From Pseudoflavonifractor_A sp022772585 (GTDB lineage Bacteria > Bacillota > Clostridia > Oscillospirales > Oscillospiraceae), in the NCBI RefSeq assembly GCF_052065415.1, contig NZ_JBQHUB010000001.1:1-64000 (forward strand): DNA of 64,000 nt, read 5' to 3'. Made by a program: the position numbers and the translations under genes. Shown here piece by piece: positions 49,507 to 57,919 of the stretch (the first letter of the stretch is position 1; every line of letters starts with the position of its first letter). Under the pieces are notes generated by a model. It ran no database searches, was not told where the DNA came from, and saw only the letters and a list, made by a program, of their open reading frames with translations.

Positions 49507-50706
49507 ATGAAACAGGCAAAAGCTCTGCGGAATCATAATACAGGCCGAGGCTGTGGGGGGGGCGCAGCGGCGTTGCTATTCTTTATTTTTGCTATGGAAC
49601 TGACAGCGTTTGCTGCAGAAAGCGGAGACGCCGCATTGGCTGCGAAAACAACGAATATGTCCATTGCGTATGGGATTACGACTGCCCTGTCCCTGTTTTT
49701 GTTCGTCGGTTACTGCGCCCTTGTGCGTCAAAAAAGTATCTGGCTGCTGATGACCTACGGTTCCGTCGTGATCGTGAACCTGGGATATCTTGCGCTCTCG
49801 GTCTCAAAAACGCTGGAGGAGGCGCTGCTGGCCAACCGCATCTCTTATTTTGGCTCGGTCTTTCTTCCCCTTGGCATGCTGATGGCCATCCTGGATATCT
49901 GCCGCATCCGTTACCGAAAGCGGCTTTTGGGCGTACTGTTCTGGATCGGCGTTGGGGTCTTTCTTGTAGCTGCCAGTCCGGGCTATCTGGACTGCTATTA
50001 TAAGGAGGCCACACTGGTATTCGTGAATGGAATGGCCAGACTGGACAAAGAATACGGACCACTGCATGTTATATATCTGGTATATCTGCTCGCCTATTTC
50101 GGAGCCATGATCGGTGCGGTCCTGACCTCTATCATCGGGAAAAAGACGGTGTCCTGCAAACATGCCGCGCTGCTTTTGGCGGTCGTGTTCCTGAATGTCG
50201 CCATCTGGCTTGTCGAGCAGCTTATTTACTCGGATTTTGAATTCCTGTCGGTTTCCTACATTGCCAGCGGACTGCTTCTGCTGATGCTGTACGGCATGAT
50301 GCAGGACTATGGCATATGGCCGGGCCTGCCGGAGACAGATCCCTTACAGGCCGCTTCCGGAGGGTCGAAAAAGGGCGTTGCGGTCCCGGCCGCCAAAGAA
50401 GAGAGCGCGGAAGGATCCCCGGCGGCGGGCGCGGCTTCCGGACGTGAAGGCGCGGCGGCACTGCCTGATGAGCGCATCGCGCAGATCATGGCCGGCTGGC
50501 CGGCAGTCTCCATGCTGACAGCCAGAGAGGCAGAGGTACTCCGTGCCCTTTTGGAAAACAAAAAACGAAAAGATATCGCGGCGGATCTGAACGTGACCGA
50601 GCATACGGTGAAAAAGCACACCGCCAATATTTTTTCAAAACTTGAGGTGTCCAGCAGAAGTGAACTTACTGCGAAGGCGGATCGGGAAACGGACGTCCCA
50701 AACTAG
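49507..50706 (+). CDS. Membrane-anchored LuxR-family transcriptional regulator
   Basis: 399-aa protein with seven or eight hydrophobic segments in residues 20-275, similar to the N-terminal sensor of some histidine kinases. An Ala/Gly/Glu-rich linker (about 285-320) follows. A C-terminal GerE/LuxR helix-turn-helix occupies about 338-392 (LTAREAEVLRALLENKKRKDIAADLNVTEHTVKKHTANIFSKL). There is no receiver domain and no phosphoacceptor. It would sense a membrane or extracellular signal and act on DNA from the membrane. The likely start has no strong ribosome site beyond a GAGGGAAAGAAG stretch. It lies between the SDR gene and the eut locus; the target is unknown. Confidence 0.9.
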   Translation: MKQAKALRNHNTGRGCGGGAAALLFFIFAMELTAFAAESGDAALAAKTTNMSIAYGITTALSLFLFVGYCALVRQKSIWLLMTYGSVVIVNLGYLALSVSKTLEEALLANRISYFGSVFLPLGMLMAILDICRIRYRKRLLGVLFWIGVGVFLVAASPGYLDCYYKEATLVFVNGMARLDKEYGPLHVIYLVYLLAYFGAMIGAVLTSIIGKKTVSCKHAALLLAVVFLNVAIWLVEQLIYSDFEFLSVSYIASGLLLLMLYGMMQDYGIWPGLPETDPLQAASGGSKKGVAVPAAKEESAEGSPAAGAASGREGAAALPDERIAQIMAGWPAVSMLTAREAEVLRALLENKKRKDIAADLNVTEHTVKKHTANIFSKLEVSSRSELTAKADRETDVPN

Positions 50707-50716
50707 AAAAAGACCG

Positions 50717-50745
50717 GGAGCCGGCTGTATGCCGGCTCCTTTTCT
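50717..50745 (+). terminator. Terminator of the LuxR gene
   Basis: A perfect 9-bp stem (50717-50725 with 50731-50739) is followed by a T-rich tail, 11 nt after the stop. Confidence 0.85.
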
Positions 50746-50794
50746 GCGTCCAATGAAGTGCACACCTTTTCCTGCACGGCTGCAGAGGAAGATG

Positions 50795-50850
50795 GTAGCC
50801 CTGTTTTGGGAAAGAGTAGCCCTGTTTCAGCTATAGGGCTACTGTTTTTT
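50795..50850 (+). repeat. GTAGCCCTGTTT repeats with an inverted third copy
   Basis: GTAGCCCTGTTT occurs at 50795-50806 and 50816-50827, exactly 21 bp apart. The inverse AGGGCTAC is at 50835-50842. The second copy and its inverse form a 9-bp hairpin followed by six Ts (50845-50850), so the element could act as DNA operator, terminator or both. Confidence 0.6.
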
Positions 50851-50937
50851 GCCTGTGGACCATGTAATAATGAATTAGGAATTTATGAATATCAGCGTCT
50901 GGTGTGATGCCCAAAGGGCAGCAGGGAAGGTGATATG

Positions 50938-51114
50938 ATGGAGAAAAAGGTGATTGCACGATTTACGGTTCAGATTACATCTGCAGAGGGCGCCACCTGG
51001 CAGGGCAGCGTGGCGGCGGAAAATGAGATATTCCATTTTCGGAGCGAGCTGCAGCTGCTGAACTGGCTGCTTGAACGCTATCCGGAACTGCGGCCGGGTG
51101 CGGAGCCGAAGTAA
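50938..51114 (+). CDS. Small conserved-looking protein, unknown function
   Basis: 58-aa protein (MEKKVIARFTVQI start) with an ATWQGSV turn and an IFHFRSELQLLNWLLER helix. Small clostridial proteins with the same F-x-V...W-Q-G...F-R-S-x-L pattern are common and of unknown role; I recognise the pattern but cannot name a family. AGGGAAGG lies 8 nt before the ATG at 50938; another ATG sits one codon earlier. A terminator follows. There are no membrane segments. Confidence 0.65.
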   Translation: MEKKVIARFTVQITSAEGATWQGSVAAENEIFHFRSELQLLNWLLERYPELRPGAEPK

Positions 51115-51196
51115 AGAGAGTGGGGAGAAAAGCGGCCGCCGGGCTGTGCCGCCGCAGGATAAAAGCCGGCATCCCGTAAGGCCTGAAACCGTCATT

Positions 51197-51228
51197 TGCC
51201 CCCGGCACGTCTGTGCCGGGGGCATTTT
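51197..51228 (+). terminator. Terminator of the small 58-aa gene
   Basis: A perfect 12-bp stem (51197-51208 with 51213-51224) with a 4-nt loop is followed by four Ts. It lies between convergent small genes. Confidence 0.75.
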
Positions 51229-51263
51229 GGCTGCATTCCGCCCGGGGCGGCGGTGGGGCCCGG

Positions 51264-51434
51264 CTACAGGTCCTGGAGATCTGCCGCCGGGATATCATTT
51301 TCCAGATTGTCCCGGGCCAGATCGTTGTCGATGACCGGATATACATCCGGGATGGGCCTGTCTCCCCGGGGATGCGCGGCATTCCGACGCTTGATTTTCG
51401 GCCGGTCCGGACCGGTTGGCTGCGGCTGAGACAT
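51264..51434 (-). CDS. Small acidic-tailed protein, unknown function
   Basis: 56-aa protein: a basic Pro/Arg/Lys-rich first half (GPDRPKIKRRNAAHPRGDRP) and an acidic end (VIDNDLARDNLENDIPAADL). The charge split looks like a real product rather than chance. No strong ribosome site is visible, so the start is uncertain; an ATG three codons earlier (51443) is possible. It lies 58 nt after the gene at 51493-51678 on the same strand and may be translated from the same transcript. Confidence 0.5.
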   Translation of the reverse strand: MSQPQPTGPDRPKIKRRNAAHPRGDRPIPDVYPVIDNDLARDNLENDIPAADLQDL

Positions 51435-51492
51435 GTTGATCATCCCGCGGTTAATATGGCCCTTTTCAAAGGAGAGTATGCATGCCGGGGAG

Positions 51493-51678
51493 TCATCCCT
51501 GCGCGCCGGGCGCGCTGAGAGAAGAGACCAGACGCTGCATTTCCTGTTTGGACCGGACGCCGTGGGCCCGCTGCAGGACGGCCTGCTTTTCCGGCTCTGT
51601 CATGGACTCAAACTGTTTCATGGCGGCCTCGTTCTGGGCCAGGGCCATGCCCAAGCCGAGGGGCAGTTCGTTTTTCAT
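51493..51678 (-). CDS. Small helical protein, unknown function
   Basis: 61-aa, predicted all-helical protein (ELPLGLGMALAQNEAAMKQF, then MTEPEKQAVLQRAHGVRSKQEMQRLVSSL). The pattern GLGMALAQN...F..M...EK..V...A..V.SK.EM...V is familiar from small clostridial proteins of unknown role. GAGGTGATCCC precedes the ATG at 51678. It heads a possible two-gene minus-strand unit just upstream of, and divergent from, the eut promoter. Confidence 0.7.
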   Translation of the reverse strand: MKNELPLGLGMALAQNEAAMKQFESMTEPEKQAVLQRAHGVRSKQEMQRLVSSLSAPGAQG

Positions 51679-51763
51679 GGGATCACCTCGCGGATAGTAT
51701 CTGCGCGGTGCGGGCGGAATATGCGGCCGCGGCGGCTGACGCTGAAAAGCGGCAAGCTGTATC

Positions 51764-51792
51764 TTGTCAACCCCTGAGATCTATGCTATACT
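51764..51792 (+). promoter_or_regulatory. Promoter of the eut operon
   Basis: TTGTCA (51764-51769) and TATACT (51787-51792) with a 17-bp spacer. Expected transcription start near 51799, giving a leader of about 170 nt before eutA. Confidence 0.75.
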
Positions 51793-51860
51793 TTTTACAT
51801 CTTATTTGAAAAGATTCTGCCTGTATCATCATACTGTGTCATTTCAAAAGAATATTTGAT

Positions 51861-51882
51861 TACAGTACAATAGGGTACTGTA
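51861..51882 (+). promoter_or_regulatory. Leader hairpin with hexaloop, candidate ANTAR site
   Basis: A perfect 8-bp stem (51861-51868 with 51875-51882) closes a six-base loop AATAGG. Known EutV targets are paired hairpins with hexaloops of the form AANGRR. This loop fits except for A instead of G at position 4. It stands 10 nt before the leader terminator. Confidence 0.55.
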
Positions 51883-51892
51883 TTATGGCAAA

Positions 51893-51930
51893 AAGGCTTG
51901 GACAACAAATGTGTTGTCTTGGCCTTTTTT
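51893..51930 (+). terminator. Leader terminator upstream of eutA
   Basis: A 14-nt stem with one mismatch and wobbles (51893-51906 with 51913-51926) has a six-base loop AAATGT and runs into six Ts (51925-51930). It lies about 40 nt before eutA, inside the leader, so transcription of the operon must pass it. Confidence 0.8.
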
Positions 51931-51969
51931 GGTTTTCATCAGGGACTGTGCGGTGAGGGAGATGGAAAA

Positions 51970-53403
51970 GTGTCGTCGGCGATCTTGAGTGTTGGAATAG
52001 ACATTGGCACATCGACCACCCAGGTGATCTTCAGCCGTATCAGGATGGAGAATACTGCCGGCTACTTTTCGGTGCCCCGCATCTCCATTGTCGGCAAAGA
52101 GCTGGTCTATAAAAGCCCGGTCCATACGACACCGCTGAAAACGGCCTCCCTGCTGGACGGAGAAGGGGTCCGGAGGATCGTGGAGAGGGAATACCGGGCG
52201 GCGGGGCTTACCCCTGCGCAGCTCGACACCGGCGCGGTGATCATTACGGGAGAATCTGCCCGCAAGGAAAACGCGGCCCTGATCACGGAACAGCTCAGCG
52301 GATTTGCCGGCGAGTTTGTGGTCTCCACGGCGGGACCGGATCTGGAATCGATCATTGCCGGCAAGGGGAGCGGCGCGTTTCAGTACAGCGTGGACCATGA
52401 CTGCGCCGTGGTCAATCTGGATATCGGCGGCGGCACCACCAATATCGTGCTTTTTGACAGCGGAGATATCATAGGCAAGGGCTGCTTCGATATCGGCGGC
52501 CGCCTGATCCGCCTGGCGGCGGATTATACCGTGACCTCCGTCAGCCCGGCGGCGGGAGCGGTGGCGGAGGCGGTGGGCGTCCGGCCCGTGGTCGGGCAAA
52601 AAATCACCCCGGCGGAGCTGGGCCGGATCACAGACAAGATGGCCGACCTGCTGGCCCAGGCCATCGGCCTTGCGCCTGCGGAGCCACTGCTTGGGTGGGT
52701 GGAAACGCCCAACAGCTCCGAGCTGCGCATCATCAGGCGGGCCGAGCGGATCTGTTTTTCGGGGGGTGTGGCGGACTGTGTGCGCTCCCCGGGCGAAACG
52801 GACCCGCTGCGGTACGGCGACATCGGCGTGTTTCTGGGAAACTCCATCCGAGCCCGTTTCCTGCCGGAGAGAGAAAAGATCATCTCGGCCAGCGAGACCA
52901 TCCGCGCCACGGTGGTGGGCGCAGGGACCTACACCACCAGCCTTTCGGGCAGTACCATCACCTGCTCCGACGGTATTTTCCCGGTCAAGAACGTCCCGGT
53001 GCTGAAGCTGGATATGGAGGAACAGCAGGACTGTCTGGACGGCAGCGCCGAAAAGCTCGCGCAGAAGACGGAGTGGTTTTTGCGGCAGAGCGACAGCCGG
53101 CGGATCGTGCTTGCCCTGCCGGGAAAAGCGGATCCCACATATGGGGAGATCAAAACCCTGGCCCGGATGATCGTACAGGTGATGGACCGGCTGCTGCCGG
53201 AAGGCGAGCCCATTATCGTCATATTGGAGAAAGATATCGCCAAAGCACTGGGCATGGCCATGAGGTCCGAGACCGGCGGCAGACGAAAGACAGCCGCGAT
53301 AGACGGCGTCAAAGTGGAAGCGAACGATTATGTGGATATCGGCCGTCCGCTGATGGACGGGCTGGTGGTGCCGGTCGTGGTAAAGACTCTGGTTTTTGGA
53401 TGA
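51970..53403 (+). CDS. eutA: Ethanolamine ammonia-lyase reactivating factor EutA
   Basis: ASKHA-fold chaperone (477 aa) that uses ATP to remove damaged cobalamin from ethanolamine ammonia-lyase so fresh adenosylcobalamin can bind. The phosphate loop SVGIDIGTSTTQVIFS is near the N-terminus, a second NLDIGGGTTNIVLF near residue 145, and GVADCVRSP sits in the adenosine region. I chose the GTG at 51970 with GAGGGAG upstream; the frame is open to 51898, inside the leader terminator. It is the first gene of the operon, before eutB and eutC, as in most Firmicutes. Confidence 0.94.
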   Translation: MSSAILSVGIDIGTSTTQVIFSRIRMENTAGYFSVPRISIVGKELVYKSPVHTTPLKTASLLDGEGVRRIVEREYRAAGLTPAQLDTGAVIITGESARKENAALITEQLSGFAGEFVVSTAGPDLESIIAGKGSGAFQYSVDHDCAVVNLDIGGGTTNIVLFDSGDIIGKGCFDIGGRLIRLAADYTVTSVSPAAGAVAEAVGVRPVVGQKITPAELGRITDKMADLLAQAIGLAPAEPLLGWVETPNSSELRIIRRAERICFSGGVADCVRSPGETDPLRYGDIGVFLGNSIRARFLPEREKIISASETIRATVVGAGTYTTSLSGSTITCSDGIFPVKNVPVLKLDMEEQQDCLDGSAEKLAQKTEWFLRQSDSRRIVLALPGKADPTYGEIKTLARMIVQVMDRLLPEGEPIIVILEKDIAKALGMAMRSETGGRRKTAAIDGVKVEANDYVDIGRPLMDGLVVPVVVKTLVFG

Positions 53404-53426
53404 CTGAAAGAAGAGGAGGATAAGAG

Positions 53427-54797
53427 ATGGGCTTTTCAACGCTGCTGGCTGGAAAGACATTTACTTTTCATTCCGTAAAAGAAGTGCTGGCCAAAGCCAA
53501 CGAGGAAAAATCCGGGGACATTCTGGCGGGGATCGCCGCGGGATCGGATCTGGAGCGCATCGCGGCCAAGGAAGTGCTCAGCCATCTGCTGGTACGGGAC
53601 CTGCGCGAGAATCCGGTGGTCCCCTATGAGGATGACGAGGTGACACGGATCAACCAGGATTCCATCGACAGCGCGGTATACGAGAAAATACAGAACTGGA
53701 CCATGGCAGAGCTGCGGGAGTACATCCTGGGGGACGCCTCCGGGGAGGAGGACCTCAAGCGGCTGGGACGCGGACTGACTGCGGAGGTGGTTGCCGGAGT
53801 CTGCAAGCTCATGAGCAACCTGGATCTGGTCTATGCCGCCAACAAGATCCGCATCACGGCCACCTGCAACACCACCATCGGCTGCCGGGGCACCCTTGCC
53901 ACCAGACTGCAGCCCAACCATCCCACCGACCATATTGAGGGGATCACCGCGTCCCTGTTCGAGGGACTCAGCTATGGCAGCGGCGACGCGCTGCTGGGAC
54001 TGAATCCCGTCAATGATACCGTGTCCAGCCTGATGGAGGTGCTCAAGCGGTTCGACGAGGTGAAGAACCGCTTTCAGATCCCCACCCAGATCTGCGTGCT
54101 GGGCCATATCACCACTCAGATCGAGGCGGTAAAACGGGGCGCCCCCTGCGATATGATCTTTCAGTCCATCGCCGGGAGCCAGAAGGGGAACAGCGCCTTT
54201 GGCTTCTGCGCAGACACGGTTCGGGAAGCCCGTCAGCTGTTAAAGGAGCGGGGGACCGCCAAGGGCCCGAATGTGATGTATTTTGAGACCGGGCAGGGCA
54301 GCGAGCTCTCTTCAGACGCCCACTATGGCGCCGACCAGGTCACCATGGAGGCCCGCTGCTACGCCTTTGCCCGGGCGTTTGAGCCGTTCATGGTCAATAC
54401 AGTGGTAGGCTTTATTGGACCGGAGTACCTCTATGACAGCCGTCAGGTCATCCGCGCCGGGCTGGAGGATCATTTCATGGGAAAACTCTCCGGAGTCCCC
54501 ATGGGCTGCGACTGCTGCTATACCAACCATATGATGGCCGATCAGAACGACATTGAAAACCTGTCTCTTCTGCTGGCCGGCGCGGGAGTCAATTATATTC
54601 TCGGCGTTCCCGCCGGGGACGATATCATGCTCAACTACCAGACCAACGCCTATCATGACGCCGCAGCCATCCGCGAGGTGCTGGGCCTGCGGCCCATCCG
54701 GGAGTTTGAAGGCTGGCTGGAGAAGATGGGGATCATGGAGAACGGCAGGCTGACGCCGAGAGCCGGAGATCCCACGATCTTTACACGCAGGGGGTGA
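53427..54797 (+). CDS. eutB: Ethanolamine ammonia-lyase large subunit
   Basis: Catalytic TIM-barrel subunit (456 aa) of adenosylcobalamin-dependent ethanolamine ammonia-lyase, which splits ethanolamine into acetaldehyde and ammonia inside the microcompartment. Full family length. Hallmarks are ATCNTTIGCRGTLATRLQPNHP, the substrate region YFETGQGSELSSDAHYGADQ with the conserved catalytic Glu, and MGCDCCYTNHMMADQND. An AGGAGGA site is upstream of the ATG. It is followed by eutC after 6 nt. Confidence 0.97.
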   Translation: MGFSTLLAGKTFTFHSVKEVLAKANEEKSGDILAGIAAGSDLERIAAKEVLSHLLVRDLRENPVVPYEDDEVTRINQDSIDSAVYEKIQNWTMAELREYILGDASGEEDLKRLGRGLTAEVVAGVCKLMSNLDLVYAANKIRITATCNTTIGCRGTLATRLQPNHPTDHIEGITASLFEGLSYGSGDALLGLNPVNDTVSSLMEVLKRFDEVKNRFQIPTQICVLGHITTQIEAVKRGAPCDMIFQSIAGSQKGNSAFGFCADTVREARQLLKERGTAKGPNVMYFETGQGSELSSDAHYGADQVTMEARCYAFARAFEPFMVNTVVGFIGPEYLYDSRQVIRAGLEDHFMGKLSGVPMGCDCCYTNHMMADQNDIENLSLLLAGAGVNYILGVPAGDDIMLNYQTNAYHDAAAIREVLGLRPIREFEGWLEKMGIMENGRLTPRAGDPTIFTRRG

Positions 54798-54803
54798 GGA
54801 TGC

Positions 54804-55676
54804 TTGGTAGATAAACGGCTGGTCAGCCGCATCACGGAAGAGGTGATGCGGCAGCTGAAGGAACGGGGATATGTGATCCTGCCGGAAAAAGAGGACCCGG
54901 CGCCCGGGACGGCGGAGGGGCCGGAGGATATCACCTCCCCGTCCTGCAAGGCAAAGCCGCTGCTGCGGGACCCGCAGGATATGGAGGCGCTGCTGCGGAT
55001 GAAGCGGTACACCAACGCCCGCATCGGCGTGGGCCGCGCCGGTCCGCGGCTCAATACCCAGACCATGCTGGCTATGCGGGCAGACCACGCAAAGGCCCGG
55101 GACTCGGTTTTTACCGACGTGAGCCCTGAGCTTACGGAGCGCATGGGGCTTATGACCGTGCAGACCATGTGCGACTGCAAGGATACCTATGTCACCCGCC
55201 CCGACCTTGGAAGAACGCTCAGTGGGGAGGCGGAAAAGGCCATTCGGAGCGCCTGCGTGCCCAATCCAGACGTGCAGATCTTCGCGGCGGACGGACTGAG
55301 CTCCTCCGCCATTGAAGCCAACCTGGAAAAGATCCTGCCCATCCTGATGGACGGACTTCAGGCCAGGGGCCTGAAGGTGGGAACGCCGTTCTATCTGCGC
55401 TTTGGCCGGGTGGCGGCGGAGGACCAGGTGTCCGAGGTGCTGGGCGCCAGGGTAGTGTGCGTGCTCATCGGGGAGCGGCCGGGCCTGGCCACGGCGGAGA
55501 GCATGAGCGCCTATATTGCCTACAACGCCTATGTGGGCATGCCCGAGGCAAAGCGCACGGTGGTCTCCAACATCCATAAGGACGGCCTCTCCGCAGTGGA
55601 GGCCGGCGCCTACATCGTGGAGGTCATCGCCCAGATCCTGGAGCAAAAGGCAAGCGGAGTCGATTTGGTGAAATGA
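54804..55676 (+). CDS. eutC: Ethanolamine ammonia-lyase small subunit
   Basis: Cobalamin-binding subunit (290 aa) of ethanolamine ammonia-lyase. Conserved stretches are TNARIGVGRAGPRLNTQTML, VQIFAADGLSSSAIEANLEKILP and CVLIGERPGLATAESMSAYIAY. The first 25 residues (KRLVSRITEEVMRQLKERGY) form an amphipathic helix like those that target EutC to the shell interior, followed by a disordered Pro/Glu-rich linker. It starts at a TTG after GGGTGAGG, 6 nt after eutB. Confidence 0.96.
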   Translation: MVDKRLVSRITEEVMRQLKERGYVILPEKEDPAPGTAEGPEDITSPSCKAKPLLRDPQDMEALLRMKRYTNARIGVGRAGPRLNTQTMLAMRADHAKARDSVFTDVSPELTERMGLMTVQTMCDCKDTYVTRPDLGRTLSGEAEKAIRSACVPNPDVQIFAADGLSSSAIEANLEKILPILMDGLQARGLKVGTPFYLRFGRVAAEDQVSEVLGARVVCVLIGERPGLATAESMSAYIAYNAYVGMPEAKRTVVSNIHKDGLSAVEAGAYIVEVIAQILEQKASGVDLVK

Positions 55677-55686
55677 GAGGTGAGAG

Positions 55687-56343
55687 ATGCGCGGCGATGC
55701 GATAAGGACGACCGTTCTCAGTGTACAGATGATCCCCAATGCCGATCCCGCCCTTTTGGAAAAGCTGGCGCTGCCCCGGGAACTTCGCAGCCTCGGCATC
55801 CTTACAACGGACTGCGACGACGTGTCCTACGCGGCGCTGGACGAGGCGACCAAGCGGGCCAATGTCCGGGTGGCCTACGCCAGCAGCATGTATGCGGGCT
55901 CCGGCAACGCCAGTACGAAACTGGCGGGCGAGTTTATCGGCATCCTGGCGGGAGAGGACCCTGCCGAGGTGCGCAGCGGCCTGGAAGCCGCTGTCCGCTA
56001 TGCGCGGGAGGAGGCCTGCTTTTACAGTGCCAATGACGACGATTCCATCGTGTATTTTGCCCACTGTATCTCCCGCACCGGGTCCTACCTCTCGGAAAAA
56101 GCCGGTGCGGCGGAGGGCGGGGCCATGGCGTATCTGATCGCGCCTCCTGCGGAGGCGATCGTGGGACTGGACGCGGCGCTGAAGGCGGCGGATGTAAGAC
56201 TGGGCCTCTTCTATGGCCCGCCGACGGAGACCAACTTTGCAGGCGGCCTTCTCACCGGCGATCAGGCGGCCTGCAAGGCGGCCTGCGCGGCCTTTGCCCA
56301 GGCGGTGTGCGGAGTCGCCGGGAGTCCCGTGGCATACGGATAA
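55687..56343 (+). CDS. eutL: Tandem-BMC shell protein EutL
   Basis: Trimer-forming shell protein (218 aa) with two circularly permuted BMC domains (about 1-105 and 110-215). EutL trimers have a gated central pore thought to admit ethanolamine or larger molecules. Family features include MIPNADPALLEKLALP near the start, YAREEACFYSANDDDSIVYFAHCISRTGSYLS, and GLFYGPPTETNFAGGLLTGDQAAC. GAGAGGTGAG precedes the ATG. It follows eutC by 10 nt, the conserved order. Confidence 0.95.
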   Translation: MRGDAIRTTVLSVQMIPNADPALLEKLALPRELRSLGILTTDCDDVSYAALDEATKRANVRVAYASSMYAGSGNASTKLAGEFIGILAGEDPAEVRSGLEAAVRYAREEACFYSANDDDSIVYFAHCISRTGSYLSEKAGAAEGGAMAYLIAPPAEAIVGLDAALKAADVRLGLFYGPPTETNFAGGLLTGDQAACKAACAAFAQAVCGVAGSPVAYG

Positions 56344-56397
56344 AACCGCCTTTTCACAGTGGGGGAACAGATTATAGAAAGAGAGGAGCGATGATAG

Positions 56398-57897
56398 TTG
56401 GAATTTGACAGAGATTTGCGTTCGATACAGGAAGTCCGAAACCTGGTGGCAAAGGCCAGGCAGGCGCAGGGCGAGTACGCGTCCTATACGCAGGAACAGG
56501 TAGACCGGATTGTGAAGGCGGTCTCTGAGGCCTGCGCCGCTCAGGCGGAGCGCCTGGCGAAGCTGGCGGTGGAGGAGACGGGCTTCGGCGTCTGGCAGGA
56601 CAAGGTACTGAAAAACCAGCTGGGCAGTACCATCACCTATGAGAGCATCAAGGACCTGCGGACGGTGGGGATTCTCAGCGAAAACCAACAGACCGGCGTT
56701 ATGGAGGTGGCCGTGCCCATGGGCGTGGTGGCCGCCCTGATCCCCTCCACCAACCCGACGTCCACCGTGATGTACAAATGCCTCATCTCGCTGAAGGCGG
56801 GCAACTCCATTGTGATCAGCCCGCACCCCAACGCCAAGAATTGTATTTTGGAGACCTATAAGATTGTGATGCAGGCCGCCAAGGCGGCGGGCGCGCCGGA
56901 CGGGCTGGTGCAGTGCATCACCACGCCGTCTATGGAGGGCACCAACGCCCTGCTCCGGCACCCGGACATCGGCATCATCCTCGCCACCGGCGGCGAGGCC
57001 ATGGTCCGGGCGGCATACAGCTCCGGAAACCCGGCGCTGGGCGTGGGACCGGGCAATGGTCCGGCATATATTGAAAAATCGGCCGATATCCCCGCGGCTG
57101 TGCGCAGGATCTTTGACAGCAAGACCTTTGATAACGGGACCATCTGCGCCTCGGAGCAGAGCATCGTCACCGAGAAATGCATCAGCAGCCTGGTGGCCGC
57201 CGAGATCGAAAAGCAGGGCGGCTATTTCATGACGCCGGAGGAGAGCGAAAAGGTGAGCCGGTTCATCATGCGGGCCAACGGAACGATGAACCCAAAGATC
57301 GTGGGCCGTACCGCACAGACCATCGCGGACATGGCCGGCATCCGTATTCCGGAAGGCACGCGGGTCCTGCTCTCCCGCCAGACCACGGTGGGGAAGGACA
57401 ATCCCTATTCCCGAGAGAAGCTCTGCCCCATCCTGGCCTACTATGTGGAGGATAACTGGGAGAGCGCCTGCAAACGCTGCATGGAGATCCTGTTTAACGA
57501 GGGCAAGGGCCACACGATGACCATCCACAGCCAGGACAAGAGCGTGATCCGGGAATTCGCGCTGAAAAAGCCTGTCTCCCGTTTGCTGGTGAATACGCCG
57601 GGGGCCCTCGGCGGAGTGGGGGCCACCACCGGCCTTCCGCCGGCCTTGACGCTGGGCTGCGGCGCCGTGGGCGGCAGCGCGACCTCGGACAATGTGGGGC
57701 CCATGAATCTTTTGAACATACGGCGGGTGGCGTATGGCGTCCGGGAACTGGACGAGCTGCGCGGAGCATCCGTACCCCCGGTATCCCACCGCGGCGAAGA
57801 GGAGAAACGGCCCGCAGGCGGCGCGTCCTCCCTCACCAGGGCGGAGATCGAGGAGATCACCCGCTCTGTGATTGCACGGCTGACAAGATCGGAATGA
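56398..57897 (+). CDS. eutE: CoA-acylating acetaldehyde dehydrogenase EutE
   Basis: Oxidises acetaldehyde to acetyl-CoA with NAD (499 aa). The catalytic Cys250 lies in DNGTICASEQS; GPGNGPAYIEK and the NPTSTVMYKCLISLKAGN cofactor region are typical of the EutE/PduP group. A linker of about 20 residues leads to a C-terminal amphipathic helix (SLTRAEIEEITRSVIARLTR) that looks like an encapsulation peptide; in EutE and PduP these are usually N-terminal, but C-terminal ones occur in other BMC dehydrogenases. It starts at a TTG after GAGAGGAG. Confidence 0.94.
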   Translation: MEFDRDLRSIQEVRNLVAKARQAQGEYASYTQEQVDRIVKAVSEACAAQAERLAKLAVEETGFGVWQDKVLKNQLGSTITYESIKDLRTVGILSENQQTGVMEVAVPMGVVAALIPSTNPTSTVMYKCLISLKAGNSIVISPHPNAKNCILETYKIVMQAAKAAGAPDGLVQCITTPSMEGTNALLRHPDIGIILATGGEAMVRAAYSSGNPALGVGPGNGPAYIEKSADIPAAVRRIFDSKTFDNGTICASEQSIVTEKCISSLVAAEIEKQGGYFMTPEESEKVSRFIMRANGTMNPKIVGRTAQTIADMAGIRIPEGTRVLLSRQTTVGKDNPYSREKLCPILAYYVEDNWESACKRCMEILFNEGKGHTMTIHSQDKSVIREFALKKPVSRLLVNTPGALGGVGATTGLPPALTLGCGAVGGSATSDNVGPMNLLNIRRVAYGVRELDELRGASVPPVSHRGEEEKRPAGGASSLTRAEIEEITRSVIARLTRSE

Positions 57898-57919
57898 ATA
57901 CTGAATGGAGGAACGAATT

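Noticed and set aside
51799..51969. Adenosylcobalamin riboswitch before eutA
   Set aside because: The leader is only about 170 nt and shows no recognisable B12-box or large multi-helix core; it is explained by a hairpin plus terminator.
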